A stretch of 64,000 bases of DNA. Source: Rhizobium phaseoli. GTDB taxonomy: Bacteria > Pseudomonadota > Alphaproteobacteria > Rhizobiales > Rhizobiaceae. Positions 42,810 to 51,853 of the stretch are shown in pieces. The DNA lies in the NCBI RefSeq assembly GCF_003985125.1, contig NZ_ML133572.1, positions 62,001 through 126,000 of the forward strand, written 5' to 3'. The notes beneath the pieces are model-generated. The model made no database searches. It saw only the letters and a program-made list of their open reading frames with translations, and was not told where the DNA came from. Both the position numbers and the translations under genes were made by a program. How positions within the stretch are numbered: the stretch's first letter is position 1; each line of letters opens with the position of its first letter.

Positions 42810-43747
42810 ACATCATCCGGTCCGCGTTTCGCAATCCGCCGCTGCTGACCTTCCTTCTGGTCGCGCTCGTCTGGATCGTCGCAAGCTTCACGCTGCGTGG
42901 TTTCGGCGCCTATGGCCATCTGCGCTACCTGCTTGAACTCGCCGCGGTGATCGGCATCGTCGCGGCCGGTCAGACGCTCGTCATTCTGATGGGCGGCATC
43001 GATCTTTCAGTCGGCGCGGTTATCACAGTCACGGCGATCCTGCTGCCGCTGATCTCGCCGGCCTGGGACCCGACCGGCCTTGCCGGCATCGCGGCGGCCC
43101 TTGCCATCGCCACCGGCATCGGCCTGATGAACGGCGCGGGTGCCGCCTATCTGCGCGTGCCGCCGATCATCATGACGCTTGCGATGGCGACCTTCCTGCA
43201 GGGGCTGCTCGTCATCGTCGCCGGCGGCAGCGCCGTCACCGTCAGCAATCCGGCCGTCATCCTGCTCGGCCAGGCGCGGCCGCTCGGCATTCCCTCGGGC
43301 ATCATTCTGTGGCTCGGCGTCTCAATCGTCGTCCTGCTGCTCGTCCACCGCATGCCGATCGGCGCCCGGTTCCTGGCGCTCGGGGCCAACCCGCTCGCCG
43401 CCCGGCTTTCCGGCGTCAGCATCACCGGCAATACGCTGATCGTCCATACCCTGTCCGGCTTCTTCGCCGGGCTTGCCGGCATTCTTGTGCTCGGTATGAA
43501 CCGGCAAGGTTATGTCGGCATCGGGGATCCCTATCTGCTGACCTCGATCGCCGCCGTCGTGCTCGGCGGCACCTCCATCCTCGGCGGCCGCGGCACCTAT
43601 GCCGGCACCATCCCGGGGGCGATCCTGCTCGTCACCACGACGGCGCTGATCACCGTCGTCAACGCCTCGCCCGGCTGGCGCTCGATCATGTTCGGCACGC
43701 TGATCCTCGCCCTGCTGCTCGTTTCCGGCCGCGAGGCGCGCCGATGA
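42806..43747 (+). CDS. CUT2 ABC transporter permease, second subunit
   Basis: A 313-residue RbsC-type permease. It contains LVILMGGIDLSVGAVITVTAI (canonical GIDLSVG), the loop FLALGANPLAARLSGVSITGN and LTSIAAVVLGGTSILGGRGTYAGT. It overlaps the preceding permease and the following amidohydrolase gene by 4 bases each, so transport and catabolism are translated from one message. Confidence 0.9.
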   Translation: MNIIRSAFRNPPLLTFLLVALVWIVASFTLRGFGAYGHLRYLLELAAVIGIVAAGQTLVILMGGIDLSVGAVITVTAILLPLISPAWDPTGLAGIAAALAIATGIGLMNGAGAAYLRVPPIIMTLAMATFLQGLLVIVAGGSAVTVSNPAVILLGQARPLGIPSGIILWLGVSIVVLLLVHRMPIGARFLALGANPLAARLSGVSITGNTLIVHTLSGFFAGLAGILVLGMNRQGYVGIGDPYLLTSIAAVVLGGTSILGGRGTYAGTIPGAILLVTTTALITVVNASPGWRSIMFGTLILALLLVSGREARR

Positions 43748-44700
43748 CCGAGCGCTATGACGGGCCGGTGATCGACCCGCACCACCATCTCTGGGACCTT
43801 AGCCTGCAGCGCCATCCCTGGCTTCAGAAGGCGCGGAAGACTGGCGAGGAGGCGGCGGTCGGCAGTCTCGCGCCGATCTTGCGTGATTACGGCATCGACG
43901 ATTATCGCGCCGATGCCGCGCGACAGAACATCGTTGCGACGGTGCACGTGGAGGCCGGCTGGTCGGTTGCCTACCCGCTGGAAGAGAGCCGCTGGCTGGA
44001 CGGCCTCGACCGCAGTTCCGGCGTGGCCCGCCGCTATGTCGCCCGCGTTCCGCTCGACGGTCCGGATGCCGCGCGCCTGCTCGAGGCGGAAGTGGAAAAT
44101 CCCAGCGTCGTCGGCATCCGCGATATTCTGAGCTGGCATCCCGATACGGCGAAGCGTTTTGCGTCGCGTCCGGATCGCATGGCCGATCCCGCCTGGCGTG
44201 CTGGGCTTGCCCATGCCACGCGGCTCGGGCTGGTCTTCGACCTGATGCTCTATCCCTGGCAGATGGACGAGGCGCTCGATCTGGTGCGGGCGTTTCCGCA
44301 AACGCTTTTCGTCCTCAACCACGGCGGCAGCCCCATCGACCGGACGGAGGACGGGATGGCCCTGTGGCGCCGCGGACTGCGGGCGCTCGGCAAAGAGCCG
44401 AACATTCGCTTGAAGATTTCCGACCTCGTCGCCTATGACCACGCGTGGACGCCCGAACGCCTGCGGCCGGTGATCGACCATTGCCTCGCTTGTTTCCGCC
44501 CTGAACGTGCGATGTTTGCCAGCGACTTCCCGGTCGCCGGTCTGCATGCTTCTTTCGACGAGGTCTATCAGGTGTTCCGCACGGTCGCCGCCGAGCTCTC
44601 TCTCGACGAGCAGCGCGCTCTGTTTTTTGCCACCGCCAACGACACCTATCGCCTTGGTTTGGCCGATCCGGCCGAGATCGGGAGAGGGCTCCATGTCTGA
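43744..44700 (+). CDS. Amidohydrolase-2 family TIM-barrel hydrolase/lactonase
   Basis: A 318-residue metal-dependent hydrolase of the amidohydrolase-2 family. The N-terminal metal motif is IDPHHHLWDL, followed by TVHVEAGWS, FVLNHGGSP, NIRLKISDL and the C-terminal Asp region MFASDFPVAG. The family contains L-fuconolactonase- and rhamnonolactonase-like enzymes, 2-pyrone-4,6-dicarboxylate hydrolase and ACMSD-like decarboxylases; motifs favour a lactone or amide hydrolase. It is coupled by overlap to the permease before and to the PLP-protein gene after, and should act on the imported compound or its first product. Confidence 0.8.
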   Translation: MTERYDGPVIDPHHHLWDLSLQRHPWLQKARKTGEEAAVGSLAPILRDYGIDDYRADAARQNIVATVHVEAGWSVAYPLEESRWLDGLDRSSGVARRYVARVPLDGPDAARLLEAEVENPSVVGIRDILSWHPDTAKRFASRPDRMADPAWRAGLAHATRLGLVFDLMLYPWQMDEALDLVRAFPQTLFVLNHGGSPIDRTEDGMALWRRGLRALGKEPNIRLKISDLVAYDHAWTPERLRPVIDHCLACFRPERAMFASDFPVAGLHASFDEVYQVFRTVAAELSLDEQRALFFATANDTYRLGLADPAEIGRGLHV

Positions 44701-46003
44701 TCTTCAAACTTCGACCGAAAACGTCCTGATCGACGAGCGGGTGCGGGGCTTTCCGCCCGGCCATCCGCCGCTGCCGCTTGCGGCCATCGGAACCCGGGGA
44801 TGGAAGCCCTATGACGGCACAATGGCGCTGCCGCTGATCTCGCTCGACCGGCAGGCCTTCGCCGGGAACGTCGAGCTGATGATGGCCTATGTGAAGAGCA
44901 ATAGCGCCGAGATTGCGCCGCACGCCAAGACGCCGATGTCGACGGCGCTGGCGGACATGCTTCTTTCGGCGGGCGCCTGGGGCACGACGGTTGCCGACAT
45001 CCGCCAGGCCGCCGTGCTGCTCAAGGCCGGACAGCGCCGCCTGATCCTCGCCAACGAGATCGGCGGGACTGCCGCCGCTCGCCGGCTTGCGGCGCTGCTT
45101 TCGGATTATCCCGACGCGGAAGTCCATGTCTTCGTGGATTCGACGGCGCTGGTCGAGGCGCTTGCCTCCGCCTGGCAGGAACGCGGAGACCTGCCGCCGC
45201 TCGGCCTGCTGGTGGAATTCGGCGCCGGCCGCGCCGGTCTCCGCAGCGCCGATACCGCGGTGGCAATTCTCGACGCGATCCTGGCCGCGGAGACGCCGGC
45301 CTTCCGGCTGAGCGGTATCGCCGCCTATGAGGGTGCGGCCGCGACCGCCGATCCGGAAGAAACGATGCATCGGATCGACGCGCTGATGGCGATGACATCA
45401 GATTTCCTGCCGAAGATCCGCGCCCGCATCGGAAGAGAGCGGCCGCTTCTCGTCACATCAGGCGGTTCGGTGTTTTTCGACATTGTGGTGGCGCGGCTTG
45501 CAGCTGCCGTCGCGGCCGATCCCGCCTGCCGGCTCGTGCTGCGAAGCGGCGCCATCTTCTTTCACGATCACGGCGTCTATGAGCGCGGCCTTGCCGGTCT
45601 CGATGCGCGCGGCGGCTTTCGCATCGGCGGCGACATCGTTTCCGCGGCGGCGGGTTTCCGTCCGGCGCTCAGGGTCTGGGCCGAGGTCCTGTCGCGGCCG
45701 GAGCCAGGGCTTGCGATTTCGGGCATGGGCATGCGCGATGTGGCGATGGACCAGGACTTGCCGCGGCCGCTGGCGCTTTATCGCAATGGCGCGCGCCTCG
45801 CCGATCTCGACGGCGCCAGAGTTTTCCGCCTCAACGATCAGCATGCCTTCCTAACGCTTGCCGATGACAGCGACGTCGCCGTCGGCGACGTCATCGAGTT
45901 CGGCATCTCGCATCCCTGCACCTGCCTTGACCGGCATGCGATCCTTTATGGCCTCGATCCGGATCATTCGGTGACGGCAGCCTATCTGACCAGCTTCGGC
46001 TGA
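44693..46003 (+). CDS. PLP-dependent alanine racemase-fold protein (D-threonine aldolase / D-serine dehydratase-like)
   Basis: A 436-residue fold-type III PLP enzyme. The PLP-lysine is probably in IAPHAKTPMSTALADMLLSAGAWGTTVADIRQA. A glycine-rich phosphate-binding area and the C-terminal metal site typical of D-serine dehydratases (HPCTCLDRHAILYGLD) are present. Such enzymes dehydrate, cleave or deaminate D-hydroxy amino acids. The N-terminus is extended by about 55 residues before LPLISLDRQAFAGNV. It overlaps the amidohydrolase gene by 8 bases. A RidA gene follows, which fits production of a reactive enamine or imine. Confidence 0.78.
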   Translation: MSDLQTSTENVLIDERVRGFPPGHPPLPLAAIGTRGWKPYDGTMALPLISLDRQAFAGNVELMMAYVKSNSAEIAPHAKTPMSTALADMLLSAGAWGTTVADIRQAAVLLKAGQRRLILANEIGGTAAARRLAALLSDYPDAEVHVFVDSTALVEALASAWQERGDLPPLGLLVEFGAGRAGLRSADTAVAILDAILAAETPAFRLSGIAAYEGAAATADPEETMHRIDALMAMTSDFLPKIRARIGRERPLLVTSGGSVFFDIVVARLAAAVAADPACRLVLRSGAIFFHDHGVYERGLAGLDARGGFRIGGDIVSAAAGFRPALRVWAEVLSRPEPGLAISGMGMRDVAMDQDLPRPLALYRNGARLADLDGARVFRLNDQHAFLTLADDSDVAVGDVIEFGISHPCTCLDRHAILYGLDPDHSVTAAYLTSFG

Positions 46004-46038
46004 ATTCTCCCTGTAAAACCAAGAAAAGGAAAAGCTGC

Positions 46039-46383
46039 ATGATCCAGCGTTATCAGAAGGGCTCGCGTATGAGCCAGGCCGTCAGCTACGGAGGTCTCGT
46101 CTATATTGCCGGCCAGGTCGCGGAAAATCGCAAGGCTGATATCGAGGAGCAGACCCGCGATGTGCTCGGCAAGATCGACGCCCTTTTGAAGGAAGCCGGG
46201 ACCGATCGCTCGCGTCTCCTCGCCGTCAACGTCTTCCTGCCGGCGATTACCGATTTCGAGGCGATGAACGGCGTTTATGACAGCTGGATCGACATCGAAA
46301 ACCCGCCAGCCCGCGCCTGCACCGAAGCGCGCCTGGCCGACCCGGACCTGCGCGTCGAAATGACCGCGGTCGCGGCGCTGTAA
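46039..46383 (+). CDS. RidA/YjgF family enamine/imine deaminase
   Basis: A 114-residue protein of the RidA family. Matching segments are YGGLVYIAGQVAENRKADIEEQTRDVLGKIDALLKEAG and the C-terminal PPARACTEARLADPDLRVEMTAVAAL, where the arginine just before ACTEARL corresponds to the catalytic arginine of RidA. It hydrolyses enamine/imine intermediates released by PLP dehydratases, matching the enzyme encoded directly upstream. AAGGAAAAGC precedes the ATG. Confidence 0.87.
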   Translation: MIQRYQKGSRMSQAVSYGGLVYIAGQVAENRKADIEEQTRDVLGKIDALLKEAGTDRSRLLAVNVFLPAITDFEAMNGVYDSWIDIENPPARACTEARLADPDLRVEMTAVAAL

Positions 46384-46414
46384 CTGCGCGGCACCGCCCC
46401 GCACTGGAGGGACC

Positions 46415-47428
46415 ATGCATAGCGGCCTCGTCAATCCGATCGACTTTTCGCGTGAGGGCCGGCAGGCCGGGCATCTCGCCATTCCCTATTCGATCGACCG
46501 TTCACCCTATTATCAGATCCGCATTCCGATCCTTCGCCTCAAAAATGGCGAGGGACCGTCTGTGCTGCTGATGGCCGGCAATCACGGCGACGAATACGAG
46601 GGCGAACTGCAGCTTGGCCGGCTGATGCGCCTGCTTGATGTCGCTGAGATTCACGGCGCCGTCACCATCCTGCCGATGGCGAACCTGCCGGCGGTGATGG
46701 CGGCCAAACGCTGCTCGCCCTTCGACGGCGGCAACCTCAACCGGGCCTTTCCCGGCGATCCCGCGGGGGCGCCGACGGCGCGCCTGGCGCATTTCCTCGA
46801 ACACGAACTTTTTCCGCGCCATGACGTCATGCTCGACCTGCATTCGGGCGGCACGTCGATGGCGCACCTCCCCTGCACGCTGATCGAGCGTCAGGCCGAC
46901 GCCGCCCGCTTCGAACGATCGGTCGCGCTGATGCGAGCGATGGGCGCGTCGCATGCCTTCATCGCCGACAATGGCCCGGCGGCGCCGACATCGATGGGGG
47001 CTGCGGCCAGGGCGGGGATTATCGGTCTTTCCGGTGAATTCGGCGGCGGCGGAACCGTGACGCCCGCGACGATGGCCTTCACGGCGGCGGCAATCGACCG
47101 GTTGCTCGTGACGCTCGGCATTATCGAACGCCCGGTCCTCTGCCGCACGCCGCTCTCGGAGCCGTGGCCGCTGCAACTGCTTTCGTTATCCCGGCACAGC
47201 CAGGGCATCTACGCCAACCGCAGAGGCTGGTTCGAGCCGGCCACAGTCCTCGGCGCCACTGTTGCTGCCGGCGATCTCGCCGGATGGTATCACGATCTGG
47301 AACGCCTGGAGCAGCCGGAGGAAGAGCTGCGCTTTGCCGAGAGCGGCATCGTCATTTCCCACAGGCTGAATTGCGACAGCCAGGCCGGCGATTGCCTGAT
47401 TCAGGTTGCCGAGCCAATCGCGGCTTAG
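46415..47428 (+). CDS. Succinylglutamate desuccinylase/aspartoacylase (AstE/AspA) family deacylase
   Basis: A 337-residue zinc-dependent carboxypeptidase-fold protein. Zinc ligands lie in GNHGDEYEGE (His and Glu) and in MLDLHSGGTSM (His), with NLNRAFPGD typical of the family. It is close in layout to the DoeB-type N-acetyl-diaminobutyrate deacetylases. Relatives remove acyl groups from N-acyl amino acids. ATG at 46415 follows GGAGGGACC. It closes the catabolic operon and meets the next gene tail to tail with a 4-base overlap of stops. Confidence 0.82.
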   Translation: MHSGLVNPIDFSREGRQAGHLAIPYSIDRSPYYQIRIPILRLKNGEGPSVLLMAGNHGDEYEGELQLGRLMRLLDVAEIHGAVTILPMANLPAVMAAKRCSPFDGGNLNRAFPGDPAGAPTARLAHFLEHELFPRHDVMLDLHSGGTSMAHLPCTLIERQADAARFERSVALMRAMGASHAFIADNGPAAPTSMGAAARAGIIGLSGEFGGGGTVTPATMAFTAAAIDRLLVTLGIIERPVLCRTPLSEPWPLQLLSLSRHSQGIYANRRGWFEPATVLGATVAAGDLAGWYHDLERLEQPEEELRFAESGIVISHRLNCDSQAGDCLIQVAEPIAA

Positions 47429-48609
47429 GTGATAGAGGCGACTGCCGCCCTGACCCAGTCGAGCCGCTTTGCCGGGATGAGGCCGTAATTGTAGAAGTTC
47501 ACACCATTGGCGCCGGCATCGACGGCGGCCTTCGCGCGGGAGGTTAGCACCGCGGCTTCGCCGACCTCGGGATAGAAGACACGCAGGCCGACGCCCAGGA
47601 ATTTTTCCGATCCAAGTGCCGCCCGGCCTATGCGGATGACTTCGCCGACGGCATTGGGCTCCATGTCGTAGCAGCAGAGAATGGCGCCGTCGCAGAGCCT
47701 GCCGACCGCCGCGAGATCGACGCCGCCGAGCCAACCGTCCTTCAGGTCGATAAGCACGACCCGGCTTGCCGGATCAGCCGCCGCCTTGATCTCGCCGATT
47801 AGGCTGGTCACCGGTTCGCTGCGCCAGGCGAGAAAGGCATAGAGATCGGGATGGTCGCGGAAGGCATCGATACCGGCCGCCGGAAAATCCGGGAACTGGC
47901 GTTCCGGCACGGCGCGGTCGCAGAATTCGGCGATGAAGCGCGCCACCGATTGGCGTGCGCCTTCGACCGGTACACCGGCCTTTGCCGCGCGCGCCGTGCA
48001 ATGATCGCAGAAGCAGAGCGACAGCAGGAAATCGTCTTCGGCATTGAGGCCGACGCCGTCTTTCTCGTGATGGTATTCATGCGCGAAGCCCATGAAGTTC
48101 GGGCTTTCGAGCTCGACCATATCCGGCCGATAGTTGGTGGTGATGTCGCGGACAAGGGTGACGGCATAGGCGCGCGCCGCCGGGCTGGAGGGGCAGAGAT
48201 TATAATAATTGGGATTGCCGAAGGCGTTGTGCGTCACGTGATCGGGATGCAGCATGCCGAGGCGGCTATTGTGGAGGCAGACCGTCCAGCAGGAGACCCG
48301 GAGACCGGTTGCGTCGCGTCCCCTGGTCAGCGCCTCCAGCATGTCGCCGCGCTCGGTGACATTCTCCGCCATCAGCGGCCGGATCAGCTTGTCCTGCCAC
48401 AGGCTCTCGTCCGGCCGGAAGTAGACCGTTCCGTCCTCCGGAAAATAGGCCTTCTGCTGCGGGCTGCGCGGCTGGAAAAAGCGGCCGGCATGATAAGAGG
48501 TCGCCATGCTGATCGTGTTGAGGCCTGCCCGGTTGCGAAGCTCGGCGGCAATCGCATCAGGGCCCTGGTCCTGGATATCCCAGGGGTAAGTCCACATCGA
48601 AAGATGCAT
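47425..48609 (-). CDS. Uncharacterised protein, probable TIM-barrel (glycosidase-like) fold
   Basis: A 394-residue cytoplasmic protein that I cannot assign to a named family. It begins MHLSMWTYPWDIQDQGPDAIAAELRNRAGLNTISMATSYH and carries WTVCLHNSRLG, MVELESPNFMGF, a Cys pair in LCFCDHCTARAAKAG (possible metal site), and a late strand GANGVNFYNYGLIP. The alternating strand-helix layout and acidic strand ends resemble glycosidase-type TIM barrels with a structural metal site. GGAGCGCGCC precedes the ATG. Its upstream region holds a sequence resembling the IclR operator, so it may belong to the same pathway as the convergent operon. Confidence 0.65.
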   Translation of the reverse strand: MHLSMWTYPWDIQDQGPDAIAAELRNRAGLNTISMATSYHAGRFFQPRSPQQKAYFPEDGTVYFRPDESLWQDKLIRPLMAENVTERGDMLEALTRGRDATGLRVSCWTVCLHNSRLGMLHPDHVTHNAFGNPNYYNLCPSSPAARAYAVTLVRDITTNYRPDMVELESPNFMGFAHEYHHEKDGVGLNAEDDFLLSLCFCDHCTARAAKAGVPVEGARQSVARFIAEFCDRAVPERQFPDFPAAGIDAFRDHPDLYAFLAWRSEPVTSLIGEIKAAADPASRVVLIDLKDGWLGGVDLAAVGRLCDGAILCCYDMEPNAVGEVIRIGRAALGSEKFLGVGLRVFYPEVGEAAVLTSRAKAAVDAGANGVNFYNYGLIPAKRLDWVRAAVASIT

Positions 48610-48647
48610 GGCGCGCTCCGCTCAACTCTGTCCGCTTTATAGAACAT

Positions 48648-48665
48648 GTGTCCATAATAGTGTCC
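48648..48665. promoter_or_regulatory. Possible second IclR site upstream of the TIM-barrel-like gene
   Basis: GTGTCCATAATAGTGTCC, read on the minus strand as GGACACTATTATGGACAC, agrees with the 39177-39196 near-palindrome at 12 of 17 aligned positions (shared GACA and ACA blocks around TAT). It lies about 40 bases before the gene's ATG. Confidence 0.35.
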
Positions 48666-48705
48666 AGAGTGACTTTGGCGCGCTCAGGCCTTTTGCTGTT
48701 CCTTC

Positions 48706-49380
48706 TCAGATGTCGACGACCAGGCCCTTGGCCTTCAGCACCGGCGCCAGATTGCTGACCTCGATGACCGACTTGCCCGCCTTGTAGGCGGCGATATAGC
48801 CGGCTTCGGCATCTTCGCGAGCCTGCGACAGCCGGGCGGCTTCCTGGGCTTCCTGCCTGCGCACGACCACCAGACCGTCGGCATCGCCGACGATGATGTC
48901 GCCGGGATTGATGGTTTCGCCGCCGACGATGATCGGGTCGTTCACCGCCGCAATGGTTTCCTTCACCGTGCCCTTGATGCAGACGCTGAGCGAGAAGACG
49001 GGGAAACCGAGTTCTCTGAGCTGCAGCGTGTCGCGCACGCCGGTGTCGGTGACGAGGCCGCCGATGCCCTTGGCCAGGCAGGCATTGGCGAGCACGTCGC
49101 CGAAGGATCCGGCCTCTTCGTATTCGCCGGCGGAGACGACGATGATATCGCCGGGCTTTGCATAGTTGATGGCGAGCTGCAGCATGATGTTGTCGCGCGG
49201 TGCGCATTTGACCGTAAAGGCCGGACCGCACAGCTTCATGCGGTAGTCGACGGGCTTGAGGCGGGAGGAAAGTGCGCCGCGGCGGCCCTGGGCTTCGTGG
49301 ATGGTCGCCGGCGAAAATTTCGAAACGGCCTCGATGTCAGCTTTGCTGGGCCGTTCAGCGATGTCTTTTATATGAATCAT
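48706..49380 (-). CDS. RraA-like / 4-hydroxy-4-methyl-2-oxoglutarate aldolase-like protein
   Basis: A 224-residue protein of the RraA/HMG-aldolase superfamily. Typical segments are TIHEAQGRRGAL, AFTVKCAPRDNIMLQLAINYAKPGDIIVV, VTDTGVRDTLQLRELGFPVF (the Arg-Asp active-site pair) and INPGDIIVGDADGLVVV. Stand-alone members in catabolic operons are usually pyruvate-producing aldolases or oxaloacetate decarboxylases rather than RNase E inhibitors. ATG at 49380 has GAGGCACCC upstream; the gene follows the binding protein gene of an amino-acid importer by about 90 bases and is the last gene of that operon. Confidence 0.8.
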   Translation of the reverse strand: MIHIKDIAERPSKADIEAVSKFSPATIHEAQGRRGALSSRLKPVDYRMKLCGPAFTVKCAPRDNIMLQLAINYAKPGDIIVVSAGEYEEAGSFGDVLANACLAKGIGGLVTDTGVRDTLQLRELGFPVFSLSVCIKGTVKETIAAVNDPIIVGGETINPGDIIVGDADGLVVVRRQEAQEAARLSQAREDAEAGYIAAYKAGKSVIEVSNLAPVLKAKGLVVDI

Positions 49381-49468
49381 GGGTGCCTCACATCGTTGGT
49401 AGACGGCGGGCAAATCCCGCCGTCTTATCTCAGTTGAATGTCTTCGGGAGGTTCCGAGACCGGTCGGT

Positions 49469-50305
49469 CTACGGGATCGGGTCGAATTTCAGCTGCGCGA
49501 GCGGCACGACTTTGTCGGTGCGGGTCATCTTGTACTCGGTGTCCGGACCGAGCCACTTGTCCCAGATCTTGTTGATTTCACCTGAAGCGTCGAGCTTGTG
49601 CAGGATCTCGTTGATCTTGGCGGTCAGCGCCGGCTGATCCTTGGCCATGCCGATGCCGATCGGCTGGTAGAGCATCGGCTCCTCGATCATCCGCATTTCC
49701 TTGCCCTTGCTCTTCGATTCATTGACGAACTTGGTCGTCGTCATCGTGTTGGCCACCATGCCGCGCGCTTTGCCCTGCTGAACGGCGAGATAGGCCGAGG
49801 CGGTATCCTGGAAGGTCAGCGGCTCGGACTTATTGAGCTTGATCGACATTTCCGAGGTTGAGCCCTTGGTCGAGGCGATGCGCTGGCCGGCATAATCGGC
49901 CTTCGTCTTGCCGGCATCGTCGGCCGGCACGATCAGCATTTCCTTGGCGAGATAATAGGGATCGCTGAACTGGATCTGCTCGGCGCGGCTCAGCGTATAG
50001 GCAAGGTTGGCAACGGTGATGTCGACGCGGCCGAGCTTGACTTCGGGTACGCGCGCTTCGACCGAAACCGGCTTGATCTCGGCCTTGACGCCGAGTTCCT
50101 TGGCGATGGCGCCGCAGAGGTCGACGTCGAAACCGGCCATCTCACGGGTCTTCGGATCGGGCGAGGCAAAGGGCGGAACGTCGGCGAACGTCGCGCAGCG
50201 CAGGGTCTTTGCCGACATGATGGTGTCGAGCTGATCGGCCTTTGCGGGCATAGCGGCCGCCATGCCGGCAAATGCGACGGTGAGGCTCAGGTATTTCCAG
50301 TTCAT
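49469..50305 (-). CDS. Polar amino-acid ABC transporter substrate-binding protein
   Basis: A 278-residue SBP_bac_3 protein with a signal peptide (about 1-23, ending AMPAKA). Mature segments include LRCATFADVPPFASPDPKTREMAGFDVDLCGAIAKELG, VEARVPEVKLGRVDITVANLAYTLSRAEQIQFSDPYY and GVMVANT-like GMVANTMTTTKF. ATG at 50305 is 32 bases after the ATPase stop, with AAAGGAGAACAGCA upstream. It captures an unknown amino-acid-like ligand for the permease pair encoded upstream in the operon. Confidence 0.88.
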   Translation of the reverse strand: MNWKYLSLTVAFAGMAAAMPAKADQLDTIMSAKTLRCATFADVPPFASPDPKTREMAGFDVDLCGAIAKELGVKAEIKPVSVEARVPEVKLGRVDITVANLAYTLSRAEQIQFSDPYYLAKEMLIVPADDAGKTKADYAGQRIASTKGSTSEMSIKLNKSEPLTFQDTASAYLAVQQGKARGMVANTMTTTKFVNESKSKGKEMRMIEEPMLYQPIGIGMAKDQPALTAKINEILHKLDASGEINKIWDKWLGPDTEYKMTRTDKVVPLAQLKFDPIP

Positions 50306-50336
50306 TGCTGTTCTCCTTTGTTTTTGATCGTTGGTA

Positions 50337-51101
50337 TCAGTGCCTGAGATCAGCGAGGAAACGCTGAGCCCGGGGATGGCGCGGATTGCTGAAGAAGTCT
50401 TCGGGGGTCGCCGTTTCGATGATCTGGCCGGCATCGATGAACCAGATCCGGTCCGCGACCTCGCGCGCGAAACCCATTTCGTGGGTGACGCAGAGCATGG
50501 TCATGCCTTCGGAGGCCAGGCTCTTCATGACGGCGAGCACCTCGCCGACCATTTCCGGATCGAGCGCGCTCGTCGGCTCGTCGAACAGCATCACCGGCGG
50601 TTCCATCGCAAGCGCACGGGCGATCGCCACCCGCTGTTGCTGGCCACCCGACAGCTGGCCGGGATAGGCGCGGGCCTTGTCGGCAAGCCCGACCCGATCG
50701 AGCAGCTTGAGCGCTTTCTCGTGCGCGACGTCGGGCGCCACGCCCTTCACCCGGACCGGCGACATCGAGACGTTTTCGGCGACCGAAAGATGCGGAAACA
50801 GGTTGAAGTTCTGGAAGACGAAGCCGATCCGGCTGCGCATCGCGTTGAGTTCTCTTGCCCGCATCGAGGCATGAATATCTTGCCCGTCGAGCGTGATCGA
50901 TCCGCTGTTGATCTCCTCGAGACGGTTGATCGTGCGGATCAGTGTCGATTTCCCCGAACCGGACGGTCCGCAGATGACCACCACCTCGCCGCGCGCCACC
51001 TCAGCATCGATATCCTTCAGAACCGGATAGTCGCCATAGCTCTTGCAGACCTGCGAAAGCCGGATCGTCTGCGATTCCTGCGTTGAAACGGACATGGTCA
51101 T
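50337..51101 (-). CDS. Polar amino-acid ABC transporter ATP-binding protein
   Basis: A 254-residue GlnQ/HisP-class ATPase. It shows Walker [11 protein letters not shown]-loop [19 protein letters not shown], signature [15 protein letters not shown], Walker [15 protein letters not shown] and H-loop [12 protein letters not shown]. Its start overlaps the preceding permease stop by 4 bases. It powers import by the neighbouring permeases and binding protein. Confidence 0.92.
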   Translation of the reverse strand: MTMSVSTQESQTIRLSQVCKSYGDYPVLKDIDAEVARGEVVVICGPSGSGKSTLIRTINRLEEINSGSITLDGQDIHASMRARELNAMRSRIGFVFQNFNLFPHLSVAENVSMSPVRVKGVAPDVAHEKALKLLDRVGLADKARAYPGQLSGGQQQRVAIARALAMEPPVMLFDEPTSALDPEMVGEVLAVMKSLASEGMTMLCVTHEMGFAREVADRIWFIDAGQIIETATPEDFFSNPRHPRAQRFLADLRH

Positions 51102-51853
51102 AGCTGCTCCGATACGATTTTCGACGGCGTGACCACGGCGGCGGGGACGTTGAGAAGTCCCGCACGCCGCCGGGTGATGCGCCGCTCGAGGCGATTGGCG
51201 AAGTAGGTCAGCGTCCAGCAGATGGCGAAGTAGACGATCGCCAGAATGAGGAAGACTTGGAAGGGCTGAGTGAGGAGCTGGTTGTTGACCTGGCTTGCCG
51301 CAAAGGTCAGATCAGGCACGTTGATCACGTAACCCAGCGTCGTATCCTTGATCGTCGAGACGAAGGTGGAGAGGATGCTCGGGATCATATTATAGAGCGC
51401 TTGCGGCAGGATGATATAGCGCATTGCGCCCATATAGCTGTGGCCGAGCGCGCGTGCCGCATCCATCTGGCCGGGCCCAAGGGCGACGATGCCGGCGCGG
51501 ACGACTTCGCTGAGGAAGGCGCTCTGATAGACCACCAGCGTCGTCAGCATGGTGACGAAGCTCGGCACGTCGGCGCCTGTCAGCAGCGGCACCAGGAAAT
51601 AGCTCCACAGGATGAGCATCAAGAGCGGTACGCCGCGGGTGAAATAGACAAGGGCCGTGACCGGCCAGCGCAGCACCCGCGACTTGGAAAGCCGGGCCAA
51701 TGCGAAAAGAATGCTCGCCGGAAAAGCGAGGGTGATGCTGAGCGCCGACAGGATAAGCGTATTGGCGAGCCCGCCGAGCGGCCCGTTCGGATATTGGCCG
51801 ATCAGGAGCAGCAGCCAGTAGTCGCGGACGATGGCGATCATGTCCTGGATCAT
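51098..51853 (-). CDS. Polar amino-acid ABC transporter permease
   Basis: A 251-residue HisM/GlnP-type permease with about five helices. [23 protein letters not shown] and the EAA loop [29 protein letters not shown] are present. It overlaps both neighbours by 4 bases (ATGA type), so the operon is tightly coupled. Confidence 0.92.
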   Translation of the reverse strand: MIQDMIAIVRDYWLLLLIGQYPNGPLGGLANTLILSALSITLAFPASILFALARLSKSRVLRWPVTALVYFTRGVPLLMLILWSYFLVPLLTGADVPSFVTMLTTLVVYQSAFLSEVVRAGIVALGPGQMDAARALGHSYMGAMRYIILPQALYNMIPSILSTFVSTIKDTTLGYVINVPDLTFAASQVNNQLLTQPFQVFLILAIVYFAICWTLTYFANRLERRITRRRAGLLNVPAAVVTPSKIVSEQL

